From Marinobacter flavimaris (lineage in GTDB: Bacteria > Pseudomonadota > Gammaproteobacteria > Pseudomonadales > Oleiphilaceae), in NCBI RefSeq assembly GCF_002933295.1, contig NZ_PSSW01000005.1, positions 186,001 through 250,000 on the forward strand: a stretch of 64,000 bases of DNA, written 5' to 3'. Of the stretch, positions 35,642 to 45,942 are shown piece after piece. The translations under genes were made by a program, and so were the position numbers. The notes beneath the pieces were generated by a model, which was not told the origin of the DNA, did not search any database, and worked only from the letters and a program-made list of their open reading frames with translations. Within the stretch, counting starts at the first letter, position 1. Every line of letters starts with the position of its first letter.

Positions 35642-36745
35642 TCAGCCGTTACCGAGCATCTTCAGCCGTGCCCAGGTTCTGTCCTGCTCATCCGGGAAAT
35701 GCTGTTCCAGCAGAGCTTCTTGCTGTTCCTGGATGTCGGCCTCGGTCAGACCCGAGGATTCCTCCCGTTCCATCGCGTCCCGGAACGCATCGAAGCGCTG
35801 GTCGAAGCGCTTACGCTGCTTGAGATACTTTACGACGCTCTCGACACCGTCCGGACCCACGCCAAGCTCTTCCAGTTGCCTGCCGGCGGCTTCCGGAGAC
35901 GAGGCAGATTCAATGGCTGCTGTCCGGGCCTGTTGTTGTCGGCTGCTCGCGTGAAGGTGTTTTTCGGTTGTCCTCAATTCCTCGGGCAACTGATTGCGGT
36001 GCCACTGTACGAGTGCCTGTTTGCCCTGTTCGCTCAGGTCTGTGCGCTGCTGAATGGCCAGTGTCGCCAGTGTGTATTCGCTGTAAGCCTCCTCAAGCCC
36101 GAAGAAAGCCCGGTGGGCATCAGGGCTGAAGGTGCTGGCGCGCAGTTCTTTCAGCTGTGCCAGGGCATCGCCCAGCGCCGTCAGCTGATAGCCCGGATCC
36201 TCTGTTCGGGCTGGGTCGAGTCGGGTTTGCAGGACTTGCAGTGACGCCTGTTTATAGGCGAGATACTCATCGAGGAGCGCCAGCGCCTGGGTGGAAGCGG
36301 GTTCAGGCAAGTGGTTCCTGGCCATGGTTTCGATCTGTTGAATGGCTGTTTCCGGAGTCACCTCGCCGACCGTGCTGAGGAAGTAATCGAAAAAGTCACG
36401 CACCCGGAGATTGATAACCAGCTCGCCGTTGTCATCGGCTGTCAGGGCGCCGTCAATTTGTGTCCCTGATAGCGACGCCGCAAACGGGGTCGGCCCGAGG
36501 GAATCAGGAGTTCGGGATTGCTCCTGTCCAGAAGAAGGCTCTTCCGGGACCGCTTTGGCGCTGTGCTCGGATGCTGGCGTTGGCGACTTCGCCGGGGCCG
36601 CGGATGATGGTGGCATTGAAGCCGAAATTTCGGCGTTTGTCTGGGCTGTTCCGGCAAGGCCATACCAGAGAGCACCGGCGACCAGGACGGCCGCCAGTGC
36701 ACCCGGGAACAGCCACCGACGCGCTTCGATGGATGTCCGCTTCAT
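35642..36745 (-). CDS. lif: lipase-specific foldase (lipase chaperone)
   Basis: 367 residues. A single N-terminal membrane anchor (WLFPGALAAVLVAGALWYGL) is followed by a Pro/Ala/Ser-rich linker to about residue 80. The foldase domain then starts at SLGPTPFAASLSGTQIDGALTADDNGELV. This opening matches the RxxFDY-type motif region of lipase chaperones, and RVRDFFDYFLSTVGE carries the FDYFLSxxGE signature. It folds the secreted lipase in the periplasm. I use the ATG at 36745 (GAGGT upstream). It begins only 7 bases after the lipase stop. Confidence 0.92.
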   Translation of the reverse strand: MKRTSIEARRWLFPGALAAVLVAGALWYGLAGTAQTNAEISASMPPSSAAPAKSPTPASEHSAKAVPEEPSSGQEQSRTPDSLGPTPFAASLSGTQIDGALTADDNGELVINLRVRDFFDYFLSTVGEVTPETAIQQIETMARNHLPEPASTQALALLDEYLAYKQASLQVLQTRLDPARTEDPGYQLTALGDALAQLKELRASTFSPDAHRAFFGLEEAYSEYTLATLAIQQRTDLSEQGKQALVQWHRNQLPEELRTTEKHLHASSRQQQARTAAIESASSPEAAGRQLEELGVGPDGVESVVKYLKQRKRFDQRFDAFRDAMEREESSGLTEADIQEQQEALLEQHFPDEQDRTWARLKMLGNG

Positions 36746-36752
36746 GGTCACC

Positions 36753-37679
36753 TCACAGACCGCGGTTTTTAAGCCGGTTGGCCTGGGTGCGGTAAAGGGT
36801 GACAGGGTTGGTCCACAGAGAACGGGCTCCGAGAAGGTGGTTTATGGCGTCCACGTGGTTCATGTCGTAGTGGGTGCCGATCACCCGGCCCATCATGGTT
36901 GAGCAGACGCCTACCAGCCCGTCGTTGGGCTCGCTGCCAAAGGCCAGTGAAGTGATACCCAGGAACGGGTCGGTAATGTCGAACGCATTGGTCCACACGC
37001 CCCGGCCGGTCCAGGAAAAGAACTTGATGCGATTGCCGTCTATCCAGACATCCTCGCTGGTTCCGGCGCAGCTATTCCGGTTCACGCCTTTCCAGCCAAG
37101 GGCATCGTTCAGGCTGGTTGTGCCAGGTGTGGTGAGGGTCTCCAGCGCCGCCAGCCCGTTCTGAGGGTTGTCTGCTCCGGACAAGGCATTGATCAGATCG
37201 CCCAGGGCGTTGGCGATGGCGTTGGCGCCGCCTTCGACATAGCTACCCGGCGGAAGGATTCCCCGGACCACATCGGCCACTTTGGAGCCCTTGTTAACGC
37301 CGTCGATGGAGGTGATTGAGGCAATACGGTGAGGAATCAGGGCTGCCGTCACCCGGGAGGTAGGCGCGCCCTGGCTGTGGGCCATCAGGTTGACTTTGGA
37401 ATGGCCGAGGCTGTTGACGTAGTTCGCCAGTTGCTGGCCCCGCTGCTCACTGCTGTTGACGAAGGACACGCTGGCGGAATAGACCTGTGCGCCACTGCGC
37501 TCAAGATTCCAGGGAATGGTATGGAAGTAGTTCACCAGGCCGCCGATGGTGTTGAACCCGGTGACGCCGTGAACCAGGACAATCGGGTGGCGGGTCTGGG
37601 TGTAGCCGGCGTGGCTTGAAAATGAGGCGGACAGCAAGGCCAGCCCCAGCACAACTGCTGTGGTAAATCGAATACGCAT
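36753..37679 (-). CDS. lip: secreted triacylglycerol lipase, family I
   Basis: 308 residues. A Sec signal peptide (VVLGLALLSASFSSHA) is followed by HPIVLVHGVTGFNTIGG (oxyanion). The nucleophile elbow is MAHSQGAPTSR and the catalytic His is in HYDMNHVDAINHLLG. Two Cys, in NSCAGTSE and VGVCSTMM, could form the usual disulfide. The type I.1/I.2 family needs a dedicated foldase, here encoded immediately downstream. The mature enzyme hydrolyses long-chain triglycerides and is exported by the type II system. A 7-bp hairpin (37705-37723) lies in the 5' leader. Confidence 0.93.
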   Translation of the reverse strand: MRIRFTTAVVLGLALLSASFSSHAGYTQTRHPIVLVHGVTGFNTIGGLVNYFHTIPWNLERSGAQVYSASVSFVNSSEQRGQQLANYVNSLGHSKVNLMAHSQGAPTSRVTAALIPHRIASITSIDGVNKGSKVADVVRGILPPGSYVEGGANAIANALGDLINALSGADNPQNGLAALETLTTPGTTSLNDALGWKGVNRNSCAGTSEDVWIDGNRIKFFSWTGRGVWTNAFDITDPFLGITSLAFGSEPNDGLVGVCSTMMGRVIGTHYDMNHVDAINHLLGARSLWTNPVTLYRTQANRLKNRGL

Positions 37680-37808
37680 GTGTGACTCCTGTTGTTTTTG
37701 TTGACGGCTGCATCAGGCAGCCGACGGTCGTCGATGCGTTGTCGATTATTGGTATGTCAGGAGCGATCAGGAATCGCCCAAATGGGTGAGGACAGGAAGG
37801 CTGCGTAT

Positions 37809-38123
37809 TCAGGAAAACCGGTGGGGTTCCAGCTCCATATGCTGGATGCGCTGGCCCAGCATGATGATACGGCCGGTGTAGCGCTCCTCACCGGTGGATG
37901 TGAAATCGAACAGGAAGCGGCGCCAGACTCGGATCCGCCCCTGATCGTCGCGTTTGAACCATAGGCCACGGAGGAATACCGCATCATCCAGCAGCATCAC
38001 GTCCATGCTTTTGCAATAGCGACGCGCTGCCTGGAGCACGAAATCCTTGATGGCTTTGGCGCGCCACCAGTACCAGACAGCGAATCCGGCCACGAATAGC
38101 CAGAACAGGGTTCCAAGAGTCAC
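37809..38123 (-). CDS. DUF3301 small membrane-anchored protein
   Basis: 104 residues. One N-terminal transmembrane segment (LGTLFWLFVAGFAVWYWW) is followed by a soluble region with CKSMDVMLLDDAVFLRGLW and FDFTSTGEERYTGRIIML, the hallmark of DUF3301. Function unknown. It sits between the lipase pair and a chemoreceptor gene on the same strand. Confidence 0.85.
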   Translation of the reverse strand: MTLGTLFWLFVAGFAVWYWWRAKAIKDFVLQAARRYCKSMDVMLLDDAVFLRGLWFKRDDQGRIRVWRRFLFDFTSTGEERYTGRIIMLGQRIQHMELEPHRFS

Positions 38124-38173
38124 GGTCTCAGCGATCTTCCACGGTTGCTCAGAGGGATGAACGCCAGCCTACC

Positions 38174-39805
38174 CTATTGCGTCGGCTCGGGGAATCGCTG
38201 ACGCTTCCCGGATTCCGGCGCCGGCAACAGTCGGTCACACAGCATCTGCAGGAAATGGCTGGTCAGCAACTGGGCCTGATCCACGTTATTGCCGAGGTGT
38301 TCCGACTCTTCCCGGGCGTTTTCGCTGCTCTCGACGGAGCGGTTACCGAGTTCCAGGAGTCGTGCTGCCTGACGTTCCACCTGAACGCTCAAGGCCGCCT
38401 GTTGTTCCGTAGCGCCGGCTACCTCATGGGTGCAGGACGTAATGAGATCCACATCTCTGAGGGTCGCTTCCAGCGTCTCGCTGGCCTCATTGGCGATGCC
38501 TGCCGTTTGCTGACAGCAGTGGGTGCCGTTGTTGATCACCTCGACCACCTCACGGGTTTCGCTTTGCAGGGCAGCAATCATCTCGTCGATCTTGCGGGTG
38601 GATTCGTGGGTTCGCTGGGCCAGCCCCCGAACCTCATCGGCAACCACGGCGAAGCCGGGACCTGATTCGCCGGCTCGCGCCGCTTCGATGGCGGCATTGA
38701 GAGCCAGCAGATTGGTCTGCTCGGCGATGTCGGAGATCACATCCAGAACCATGCCAATGGCATCGCTTTTTTCGGACAGCGCCTGCATGCGGTCATTGGC
38801 CACAGAAAGCTGGCCGCCGAGCTCGGACAGCGACTGATTCATGGATGTCATCTGTCCGCGACACTGGTTGGCTGACTGGCGCGCGTCGTCCGTTGCGTCG
38901 TGGGTCCGTGCGGTCAGTTCGCTGACCCGCCGCACGCTTTCCGCCAGCTCCTCAAAAGCACGGGTTATGTCCTGGATATCGCCCTGCTGGCTGCGGATGC
39001 TGGCTACAGAGTTGGCGACCCACTCGACGGTCCGCTGTTTCCGGCCGTGGAGCTTGCCCACATTGGCGTGCATGCGGGCGGAAACGGCCCGAAGAACGGC
39101 ATCCCGTTTCTGGCGATCAAATTCGATCCAGGCACCTTCATCCCTGCGTCCGGTATAGATCCAGGGCATGGCCGGGTGGGTCTCGGTACAAGCCGATCTG
39201 GCGCTGCGCATCACAGGAAGGGTAAGCCAGACCAGTACCGCGAATACTGCCAGCAGCAGCCCTTGCAATGTCACTAGATGGGACAGGGCGAGCTCTGAAA
39301 GTCCGAACCAGAGCAGGGCAACCGCCAGCAGTCCATACAGGCAGCCCAGTTTCAATGCCAGGGGCGGACTGACTGCAAGGTATCTGCGGGGGACTTTGCC
39401 TTGTTTCCAGGCCGAATAAAGTTTCTCCGCCCGGGCAACCTGATCTGGTCGGGGGCGTGTGCGAACAGACTGGAACTCAACAATCTCGCCGTCTTTGCGA
39501 ATTGGCGTAACAAAAGCGTCCACCCAGTAATGATCGCCGTTCTTGCAGCGGTTCTTCACCATACCCCGCCAGGATTCGCCGGATTTAATGGTTTGCCAGA
39601 GATTTTCGAATGCCCCCGGCGGCATGTCCGGATGCCGTATCAGGTTGTGGGGCTGGCCGACCAGTTCGTCAATTGTATAGCCAGCGACTTCGGCAAACTC
39701 TTCGTTTGCGGCGGTGATCTTGCCGCGAAGGTCGGTGGTGGTGATCAGGTGGTAGTGGTCCGGGTAAACCTTTTCTTTCTGAGTGACCGGTTCGTTGACT
39801 CGCAT
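38174..39805 (-). CDS. PAS-containing methyl-accepting chemotaxis protein (Aer-like)
   Basis: 543 residues. An N-terminal PAS domain (about 20-125: [57 protein letters not shown]) precedes two closely spaced membrane helices (about 158-205). The C-terminal signalling domain carries the CheA/CheW-contact tip [20 protein letters not shown] and [13 protein letters not shown]. The layout is that of the Aer energy-taxis receptor, whose PAS domain binds FAD. The start at ATG 39805 has AAGGA six bases upstream. No other chemotaxis genes are in the window. Confidence 0.92.
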   Translation of the reverse strand: MRVNEPVTQKEKVYPDHYHLITTTDLRGKITAANEEFAEVAGYTIDELVGQPHNLIRHPDMPPGAFENLWQTIKSGESWRGMVKNRCKNGDHYWVDAFVTPIRKDGEIVEFQSVRTRPRPDQVARAEKLYSAWKQGKVPRRYLAVSPPLALKLGCLYGLLAVALLWFGLSELALSHLVTLQGLLLAVFAVLVWLTLPVMRSARSACTETHPAMPWIYTGRRDEGAWIEFDRQKRDAVLRAVSARMHANVGKLHGRKQRTVEWVANSVASIRSQQGDIQDITRAFEELAESVRRVSELTARTHDATDDARQSANQCRGQMTSMNQSLSELGGQLSVANDRMQALSEKSDAIGMVLDVISDIAEQTNLLALNAAIEAARAGESGPGFAVVADEVRGLAQRTHESTRKIDEMIAALQSETREVVEVINNGTHCCQQTAGIANEASETLEATLRDVDLITSCTHEVAGATEQQAALSVQVERQAARLLELGNRSVESSENAREESEHLGNNVDQAQLLTSHFLQMLCDRLLPAPESGKRQRFPEPTQ

Positions 39806-40043
39806 GGCGTTTCCTTGCACGGGTCAGTGTTTTTCTCGTTGTTGGCCTACTATCAACCCGTTCTTTTGTCCTGAATATCCGGTTATTGCAATAAATGAAA
39901 ATATGTTCATCTATTTGCTGTTTCCCCTGGTGGTTTCTCGTCTTTTGCAATATGTGGCTAGGTTGGCGACAGATACTGCTTATGCTGGTGGGTGGAACTG
40001 ATCGGACATGATTCAGGGGCTGCTAAAAAGGAGTGAGCAGTGC

Positions 40044-41732
40044 ATGCAGGCATTACAACAACAAGATTTCAGGGCTCTCGTCGACAACCACCCAAAAGCC
40101 ATCATGCTGGCAACCAGGGAGCCAAGGATTCTTTACGTGAACGAGAAATTCCGTTCAGTCACCGGCTACCGGTCGGACGAGGTGCTTGGCCAACCCCCTT
40201 CTGTGCTCAGCTCGGGATTTCACTCCCGCGAGTTCTATCAATCCATGTGGAGGGCCATTGGTCATAAGGGGCGCTGGGAGGGACTGGTCTGGAATCGGCG
40301 CAAGAACGGCGAGACCTATCCACAGTGGTTGATGATCTATCCGGTTGAGCATGAAAACCATCGGTTTTACGCCGGCGTTTTCATGGATGTCGGTGATATG
40401 ACGGCTGACGATGAGCGCCTCGCCTCGCTGGCCTATTACGACCCGTTGACCGAGCTGCCCAATCGCGCGCTGTTTCAGGAGTTCCTCAAGGCGCGTGTCT
40501 CACAGAGGGTAAAGGACGGTCAGGCGTTTGCGGTGCTCTATATCGACCTGGATTTCTTCAAGTCCGTAAACGATTTGCATGGACATGATTGTGGTGACCG
40601 GGTTTTGCAGCAGGCAGCTCTATGTATCCAGAGTGTGCTTCGCCGCGGGGATGTCGTGGCCCGCCTGTCGGGTGACGAATTCGCCGCTATCATCGAGCTG
40701 CGGAATGATGATGACCTTGAGAGCGTGTGTCAGCGGATGGTTCAGAGCTTCAGGGCGCCAGTGATTGTCGATCATCGCGAGTATTTTTTGTCGTCATCTG
40801 TTGGCGCCGCCGTCTATCCGGACCATGGCAGTCAGGCATCCGAGCTTCTGCAGAACGCGGATCGGGCCATGTACGCAGCAAAGCTTGCGGGGCGGGCCTG
40901 TTTCCGGATTTACGATGCGGTCGACACCGAACAGGGTCGGCAGGCCGAGCTGCTATCCGAGGCGTTAATTGTTTCACTGAAAACGGCACCGGAGGAGTTC
41001 ACGGTTGTTTACCAGCCACAGTACCACCTCGATACCGGCAAGATGGCCGGGCTGGAGGCACTTCTACGCTGGACCCACCCCGAATTCGGTGCCGTGTCAC
41101 CCGCTGATTTTGTGCCGATCGCCGAACAACGAGGCCATATCCACGAGCTCACAGAGCATTTGGTCCGTTGCATTGAGTCGGATCTCTCCGAATTCCCCGC
41201 CTCATTTCTCCGTGGTCTGCGGCTTGCTCTCAATATTTCGGCCCGGCAGATCACGGACTCCCGTCTTGAAGCCCTCTTGAATCCACTGTTCGAGAGAATT
41301 CGAGCAGTGGGGTGGCGCCCTGAAATCGAGATTACCGAAACCCATTTAATGAATCTTTCACGTCAATGTCTCGACAGGCTGGCGGAATTCTGTGAGCAGG
41401 GGGTTGTCGTCGCCATTGATGATTTTGGCACAGGTTACTCTTCGCTTGCCTACCTTCACACGTTGCCAGTTCAGGTGCTGAAAATTGATCGTCAGTTTAC
41501 TCAAAGACTGGGTGGGGAATCGCGAGATTCACGCATCGTCTCCGCGATTTTGGCAATTGCCGATGCCCTTGAACTGGAGGTGGTCGCTGAGGGAATCGAG
41601 AACGCCGAGCAGCACGCAAAACTGAGAGAATTGAAATGCCAGAGAGGACAGGGATATTTGATGGCGCGGCCGGCTCCCTGGAGAGTATGGAGCGCCAATC
41701 TGATTGACCACAGTCAAGAGAAGAGCAAATAA
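40044..41732 (+). CDS. PAS-GGDEF-EAL cyclic-di-GMP protein
   Basis: 562 residues from the ATG at 40044, which has AAGGAG 10 bases upstream; an ATG at 40008 in the same frame is a weaker alternative. A PAS domain (about 10-130) is followed by a GGDEF domain with the active-site sequence RLSGDEFAAI (SGDEF variant) and LDFFKSVND. The EAL domain shows LEALLRWTHP, NISARQ, EITETHLM, DDFGTGYSSLAYL, KIDRQFTQRL and AEGIENAEQ. The EAL residues look intact, so phosphodiesterase activity is likely. Cyclase activity is possible, since SGDEF is tolerated in some enzymes. It is divergent from the chemoreceptor. Confidence 0.9.
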   Translation: MQALQQQDFRALVDNHPKAIMLATREPRILYVNEKFRSVTGYRSDEVLGQPPSVLSSGFHSREFYQSMWRAIGHKGRWEGLVWNRRKNGETYPQWLMIYPVEHENHRFYAGVFMDVGDMTADDERLASLAYYDPLTELPNRALFQEFLKARVSQRVKDGQAFAVLYIDLDFFKSVNDLHGHDCGDRVLQQAALCIQSVLRRGDVVARLSGDEFAAIIELRNDDDLESVCQRMVQSFRAPVIVDHREYFLSSSVGAAVYPDHGSQASELLQNADRAMYAAKLAGRACFRIYDAVDTEQGRQAELLSEALIVSLKTAPEEFTVVYQPQYHLDTGKMAGLEALLRWTHPEFGAVSPADFVPIAEQRGHIHELTEHLVRCIESDLSEFPASFLRGLRLALNISARQITDSRLEALLNPLFERIRAVGWRPEIEITETHLMNLSRQCLDRLAEFCEQGVVVAIDDFGTGYSSLAYLHTLPVQVLKIDRQFTQRLGGESRDSRIVSAILAIADALELEVVAEGIENAEQHAKLRELKCQRGQGYLMARPAPWRVWSANLIDHSQEKSK

Positions 41733-41822
41733 CCCTAAAATTCACAGGGTTTTGCAAGATATGGCTAGTGGGAAAGTGTTGCCTCCTATAGAAGTAGCCC
41801 AATATTTTGTTTCAGGGCTCAA

Positions 41823-42788
41823 ATGAGAAAGACATCTCCAAAACCGGATCTGGACGCGTATTTGAGGCTGAATAACGCCTCATTTGAGGAGTGGATCACC
41901 GCTCTCCGCGTGCTGTCTGGCTGCGACGATATAAAATGCCGCCCGCATTCGGGCGGCGGCAGTATTGGTTCTCTCTCTGCTCTTGATAGTGCGCGCGGTC
42001 GGGTTATTTCGCTCAAAGCCAGCAAAGGGATAGACGTGTCGGGTTTTCGTTCAACCGAATCTGTCCTGTTGTTACCCCGGGAAGGGGTGCCGGAAATCGC
42101 CATTCGGGGAGGCCTCTGGCGGCCTCTGGACCGACTGCTTGTACTTGTTCCACAAGACAGGTTCGAACTTCGTCTGGCACCTGGAACAAAGGTTATGATC
42201 CTGAGGCCAGATGTTGGTGCTCTGGGTGACTGGATCGCGCAATCATCTGATCAATGTCTTACCGTTCTTGAAGCAATAATTGACTGTTACCTGGAACGTT
42301 TGCCATTTGTTCGGGGAGATGAACAGGCCAGGCAGTTGACGAACCGCTTTTTCGATACGTTGGCGACGCCCTGGACACCCCGGAAGGCAGCTGTGTGTTC
42401 GGAACGCAACCTTGACCGCCGTTTGCAGCGAGTGGTCGAAAAAATCATGCAGGATCCTGCCTGGGAGTTCGACCTCAAGGAACTGGCAAGTTACGCCGGG
42501 GTCAGCGAGCGGAATCTCTACTACCTGATGAAGCGGGAAACGGGTATTACGCCTTATCGGTTCTATCAGAGGGCTCGTTTGACCCGGGTTCGGGAGCGGT
42601 TGGTTGACTGTCAGTGTGAGGTGCCACACATCTCCTGGTACGCCGCGGATGAGGGGTTTTCCCACCTTGGCCGATTTGCCGCCATGTACCGTGAGCATTT
42701 TGGGGAGCTGCCCAGCGAAACCGTCCAATGGCGCCGTAACCTGCTGCGACGCAGCGTTGCGTCCGCGGAGGAACTTGTAGAGACGTGA
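41823..42788 (+). CDS. AraC-family transcriptional regulator
   Basis: 321 residues. The C-terminal third is the two-helix-turn-helix domain: DLKELASYAGVSERNLYYLM and CEVPHISWYAADEGFSHLGR ... FREHFGELPS-type sequence. The N-terminal two thirds lack any known sugar-binding cupin signature I can recognise. It is 64 bases upstream of the convergent RND efflux gene end, so control of that operon is possible but not implied by position. It begins 90 bases after the GGDEF-EAL gene. Confidence 0.87.
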   Translation: MRKTSPKPDLDAYLRLNNASFEEWITALRVLSGCDDIKCRPHSGGGSIGSLSALDSARGRVISLKASKGIDVSGFRSTESVLLLPREGVPEIAIRGGLWRPLDRLLVLVPQDRFELRLAPGTKVMILRPDVGALGDWIAQSSDQCLTVLEAIIDCYLERLPFVRGDEQARQLTNRFFDTLATPWTPRKAAVCSERNLDRRLQRVVEKIMQDPAWEFDLKELASYAGVSERNLYYLMKRETGITPYRFYQRARLTRVRERLVDCQCEVPHISWYAADEGFSHLGRFAAMYREHFGELPSETVQWRRNLLRRSVASAEELVET

Positions 42789-42799
42789 TTGTCTCACGC

Positions 42800-42836
42800 A
42801 AAAAAAGGCCCGGCGCACGTTGCCGTGGCCGGGCCT
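42800..42836 (-). terminator. rho-independent terminator of RND operon
   Basis: On the minus strand AGGCCCGGC and GCCGGGCCT form a 9-bp stem around a 13-base loop, followed by a run of seven T. It lies 16 bases after the end of the RND pump gene. On the plus strand there is no U tract after the stem, so it serves the minus-strand transcript. Confidence 0.88.
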
Positions 42837-42852
42837 GATACCTTGCTTCTTA

Positions 42853-45800
42853 TCAGTGGGCCGGAGCTGACTTTTCCTCAGGTCCGGAGCCGTTACCGTA
42901 TTCCTCGGAGGCTGAGCTGTGATGATCACGGCCCAGCAGGATATAGAACGCCGGTAAGACAAAGATAGTGAACAGGGTGCCGATACCAAGACCTGCGCTG
43001 ATGGTCAGGCCGATGGCAAAGCGGCTTTCTGCACCCGGGCCGATGGCAATCAGCAGAGGCACCATGGCAAAGATCAGCGCCAGTGATGTCATGATGATTG
43101 GCCGCAGACGAATGGCGGCAGCCTCGATGACCGCATCCACTTTGTTAAGCCCACGCTCCTTCTGCAACTGGTTGGCGAACTCGACAATCAGGATACCGTT
43201 CTTGGACACCACCCCGATCAGCGTGATCAGACCCACCTGGGTATAGATGTTCATGGTGGCAAACCCGAGCACGATGAACGCCATTGCCCCGGCTACCGAC
43301 ATGGGCACCGAAACCAGGATGATGAACGGGTCCCGCCAGCTTTCGAACTGGGCTGCCAGAACCAGGTAGATGACCAGCAGCGACAGGAAGAAGGTCACCA
43401 TCAATGCGCTGCCCTGGGTGGCCAACTGTCGTGTCTGGCCGGTGTAGTCGTAGGTGTAACCCTGCGGGAACACATCGGCGGCGGTCTGCTCCATGAAATC
43501 CATGGCGGTGCCAGCGGCCACCCCGGGCATAACCACACCCTGAAGGGTCAGCGAGTTCTGCTGGTTGAACTGGGTCCGGTTGGACGGTTCAACGTCCTGG
43601 GTGAAGCTGACGACGCTGCCCAGCGGCACCAGTTCGCCGTTGTCTGCCCGAATGTAGTACTCATTGAGCGCCTGGGCGTCCAGCCGGAACTGCTGATCTA
43701 CCTGCGGAATGACCTGGTAGGAACGGCCCTCCATGCTGAACCGGTTGATGTAGCCGCCTCCGAGCATGCTCGACAGGCTCTGGCCGACGTCCTGCATGGA
43801 CAGGCCAAGGTCCGCCACCCGGTCCCGATCAACGTTGATACGCGTGATCGGACGATCAAAGTTGATGGACTTCTGCAGGAACATGAAGTTACCGCTGCCC
43901 ATGGCTTTGCCGAGCAGTTCGTCAGCCACCTGGTCCAGCTGTTCATAGTTGTTGCCGGTGGTGATTACGAACTGGAACGGCAAACCGCCGCCGGAGCCCG
44001 GCAGTGAGGGGCGCGGGAAGACTGCGGTTTGCAGCCCGGTGACGTTTTTGAGCTCGGCATCAAGTTTGGGCTGGGCCTCAAACTGGCTGATTTCCCGCTC
44101 GCTCCAGGGCGCCATCTTGAAACCACCGAATACGGCATTCGGGCCGGTGATCCCGATGATCATGAAGTCTTCGTTGTAGCCCGGAACCGTCGACATACGC
44201 TCCTGGATTTCATCGCCGTGCTCCAGCAGGTAATCCAGTGTCGACGTCTGTGGGCCAAGGCCCTGATAGAACAGAATGCCCTGGTCCTCGGTGGGAGCCA
44301 GCTCGTTCTGGCTCATGGAGACCATGAAATAGATTGAGCCCAGGACCACGACGGCGAAGAAAACCACGACCGACTTGGTTTGCATCAGTGAACTCAGGGC
44401 CGACTTGTAGGAGGCGGCGAGGCCGTTGAACGTTTTCTCTACCAGGTTTTCGAATTTACCCGGGTTGCCGTGGGGTTTGAGAACCTTGCCCGACAGCATC
44501 GGAGAAAGCGTCAGGGCAACAATGCCGGAAATAACCACGGTACCGGCCAGCGTGAAGGCGAACTCCGTAAACAGGGAGCCAACAAGCCCGCCCATGAAGC
44601 CGATCGGGGCGTACACCGCCACCAGGGTAGTGGTCATGGCAATGATGGGAACCGCCATTTCCCGCGCACCATTGATTGCGGCGTCAAAACGGGATTCTCC
44701 CTGCTCAATGTGCCGGTGAACGTTCTCTACCATGATAATGGCGTCATCCACAACGAGACCGATGGCGAGAACCATCGACAGCAGGGTAAGCAGGTTCAGC
44801 GAGAAACCGAACATCAGCATGATGAAGGCGCCGCCAATCAGTGACAGAGGCACCGCAACCGACGGAACAATCGAAGCCCGAACCGAGCCAAGGCAGAGGA
44901 ACACCACCACGAGAACGATGATCATGGCTTCCAGCAGTGTCTGGATAACCTCGTTGATGGAGTCTTCGATAAAGTCTGAGGCGTCGTAAGCCAGGCGAAC
45001 ATCCAGGCCCGAAGGTAGTTGGCTTTCGATGTCCGGCAGCTCGTCCTTCACCAGGCCGGCGACGGTCAGCGGGTTGGCTCCGGGGGCCAGTTCAATCGCC
45101 ACGTAAGTGGCAGGCTGTCCCTTGTAAAGAGCCAGTTGATCGTAGGTCTCAGAGCCCAGTTCGACTCGGGCGATGTCCTGCAGTCGGATCTGGGTGCCTT
45201 CGGACTGTTTGACGACCAGGTTGCGGAACGCATCCGGATCAGCGACGTCGGTGTCGCTGGTCATGCTGATTTCGGTGTAGGTGCCCTTGGTGTTACCTAC
45301 GGCAGCCTGATAGTTGTTGGCGCGGAGCTTTGCGACTACCTCCTGCGGTGTCATGTCGACGGCCGCCAGGCGCTCCGGATCCAGCCAAACCCGAAGGGCA
45401 AATTTACGCCCCAGCAGTTCGGCCTTGCCGACACCGGAAAGCGCCTGCAGTCGGGGCTGGACAACGCGGGTCAGGTAGTCGGTGATCTCGGGCACCGCCA
45501 GCTCGTTACTGTAGAAGGCGATATACATCAGGGCGGTTGAGTCACCGGTGGTGGAGGTGATGACCGGGTCCTGGGCCTCCGCCGGCAGCACGTTGCGCTG
45601 GCTCGCCACCTTCGCCTGGATTTCAGCAAGGGCTGCGTTGGCGTCATAGTTCAGCACCATTTTGGCTTCAATGGTGGAAGTGCCCTGCGAGCTTGTGGAT
45701 GTGAGATAGTCAATGCCACTCGCCTCGGCAATGGCCTGCTGCAGCGGCGTGGTAATAAAGCCTTTGATCAGGTCGGAGCTGGCACCGGGGTAGGCCGTTG

Positions 45801-45942
45801 TTACGGTCACCGTGGTGCTTTCAAGCTCAGGGTACTGCCGAATTTCCATTTCCATGGCCGCGCGGGCGCCCAGGAGCAGTATCAGCAGGCTGACCACCGT
45901 CGCCAGCACGGGACGGTGGATAAAAATGTCGGTGAAGCGCAT
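42853..45942 (-). CDS. RND efflux transporter, HAE1 family inner membrane pump
   Basis: 1029 residues, the usual length for AcrB/MexB-type pumps. Twelve membrane segments are arranged as one, then five, one and five around two large periplasmic loops. Segments such as FIHRPVLATVVSLLILLLGA, PGASSDLIKGFITTPLQQAI, LAIGLVVDDAIIMVENVHRH (the proton-relay Asp pair) and SLALIFAMVPLLIAIGPGAE are characteristic. It exports hydrophobic drugs or metabolites with the adaptor encoded upstream. No outer membrane channel gene is adjacent, so it probably uses a TolC-type protein elsewhere. The start overlaps the adaptor stop by one base. Confidence 0.94.
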   Translation of the reverse strand: MRFTDIFIHRPVLATVVSLLILLLGARAAMEMEIRQYPELESTTVTVTTAYPGASSDLIKGFITTPLQQAIAEASGIDYLTSTSSQGTSTIEAKMVLNYDANAALAEIQAKVASQRNVLPAEAQDPVITSTTGDSTALMYIAFYSNELAVPEITDYLTRVVQPRLQALSGVGKAELLGRKFALRVWLDPERLAAVDMTPQEVVAKLRANNYQAAVGNTKGTYTEISMTSDTDVADPDAFRNLVVKQSEGTQIRLQDIARVELGSETYDQLALYKGQPATYVAIELAPGANPLTVAGLVKDELPDIESQLPSGLDVRLAYDASDFIEDSINEVIQTLLEAMIIVLVVVFLCLGSVRASIVPSVAVPLSLIGGAFIMLMFGFSLNLLTLLSMVLAIGLVVDDAIIMVENVHRHIEQGESRFDAAINGAREMAVPIIAMTTTLVAVYAPIGFMGGLVGSLFTEFAFTLAGTVVISGIVALTLSPMLSGKVLKPHGNPGKFENLVEKTFNGLAASYKSALSSLMQTKSVVVFFAVVVLGSIYFMVSMSQNELAPTEDQGILFYQGLGPQTSTLDYLLEHGDEIQERMSTVPGYNEDFMIIGITGPNAVFGGFKMAPWSEREISQFEAQPKLDAELKNVTGLQTAVFPRPSLPGSGGGLPFQFVITTGNNYEQLDQVADELLGKAMGSGNFMFLQKSINFDRPITRINVDRDRVADLGLSMQDVGQSLSSMLGGGYINRFSMEGRSYQVIPQVDQQFRLDAQALNEYYIRADNGELVPLGSVVSFTQDVEPSNRTQFNQQNSLTLQGVVMPGVAAGTAMDFMEQTAADVFPQGYTYDYTGQTRQLATQGSALMVTFFLSLLVIYLVLAAQFESWRDPFIILVSVPMSVAGAMAFIVLGFATMNIYTQVGLITLIGVVSKNGILIVEFANQLQKERGLNKVDAVIEAAAIRLRPIIMTSLALIFAMVPLLIAIGPGAESRFAIGLTISAGLGIGTLFTIFVLPAFYILLGRDHHSSASEEYGNGSGPEEKSAPAH

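Noticed and set aside
37705..37723. Terminator in the lipase 5' leader
   Set aside because: The CGGCTGC/GCAGCCG stem is real, but no U tract follows on either strand.
39963..39985. Possible sigma-54 promoter before the GGDEF-EAL gene
   Set aside because: The GG and GC dinucleotides are 11 bases apart instead of 10, so the match is not acceptable.
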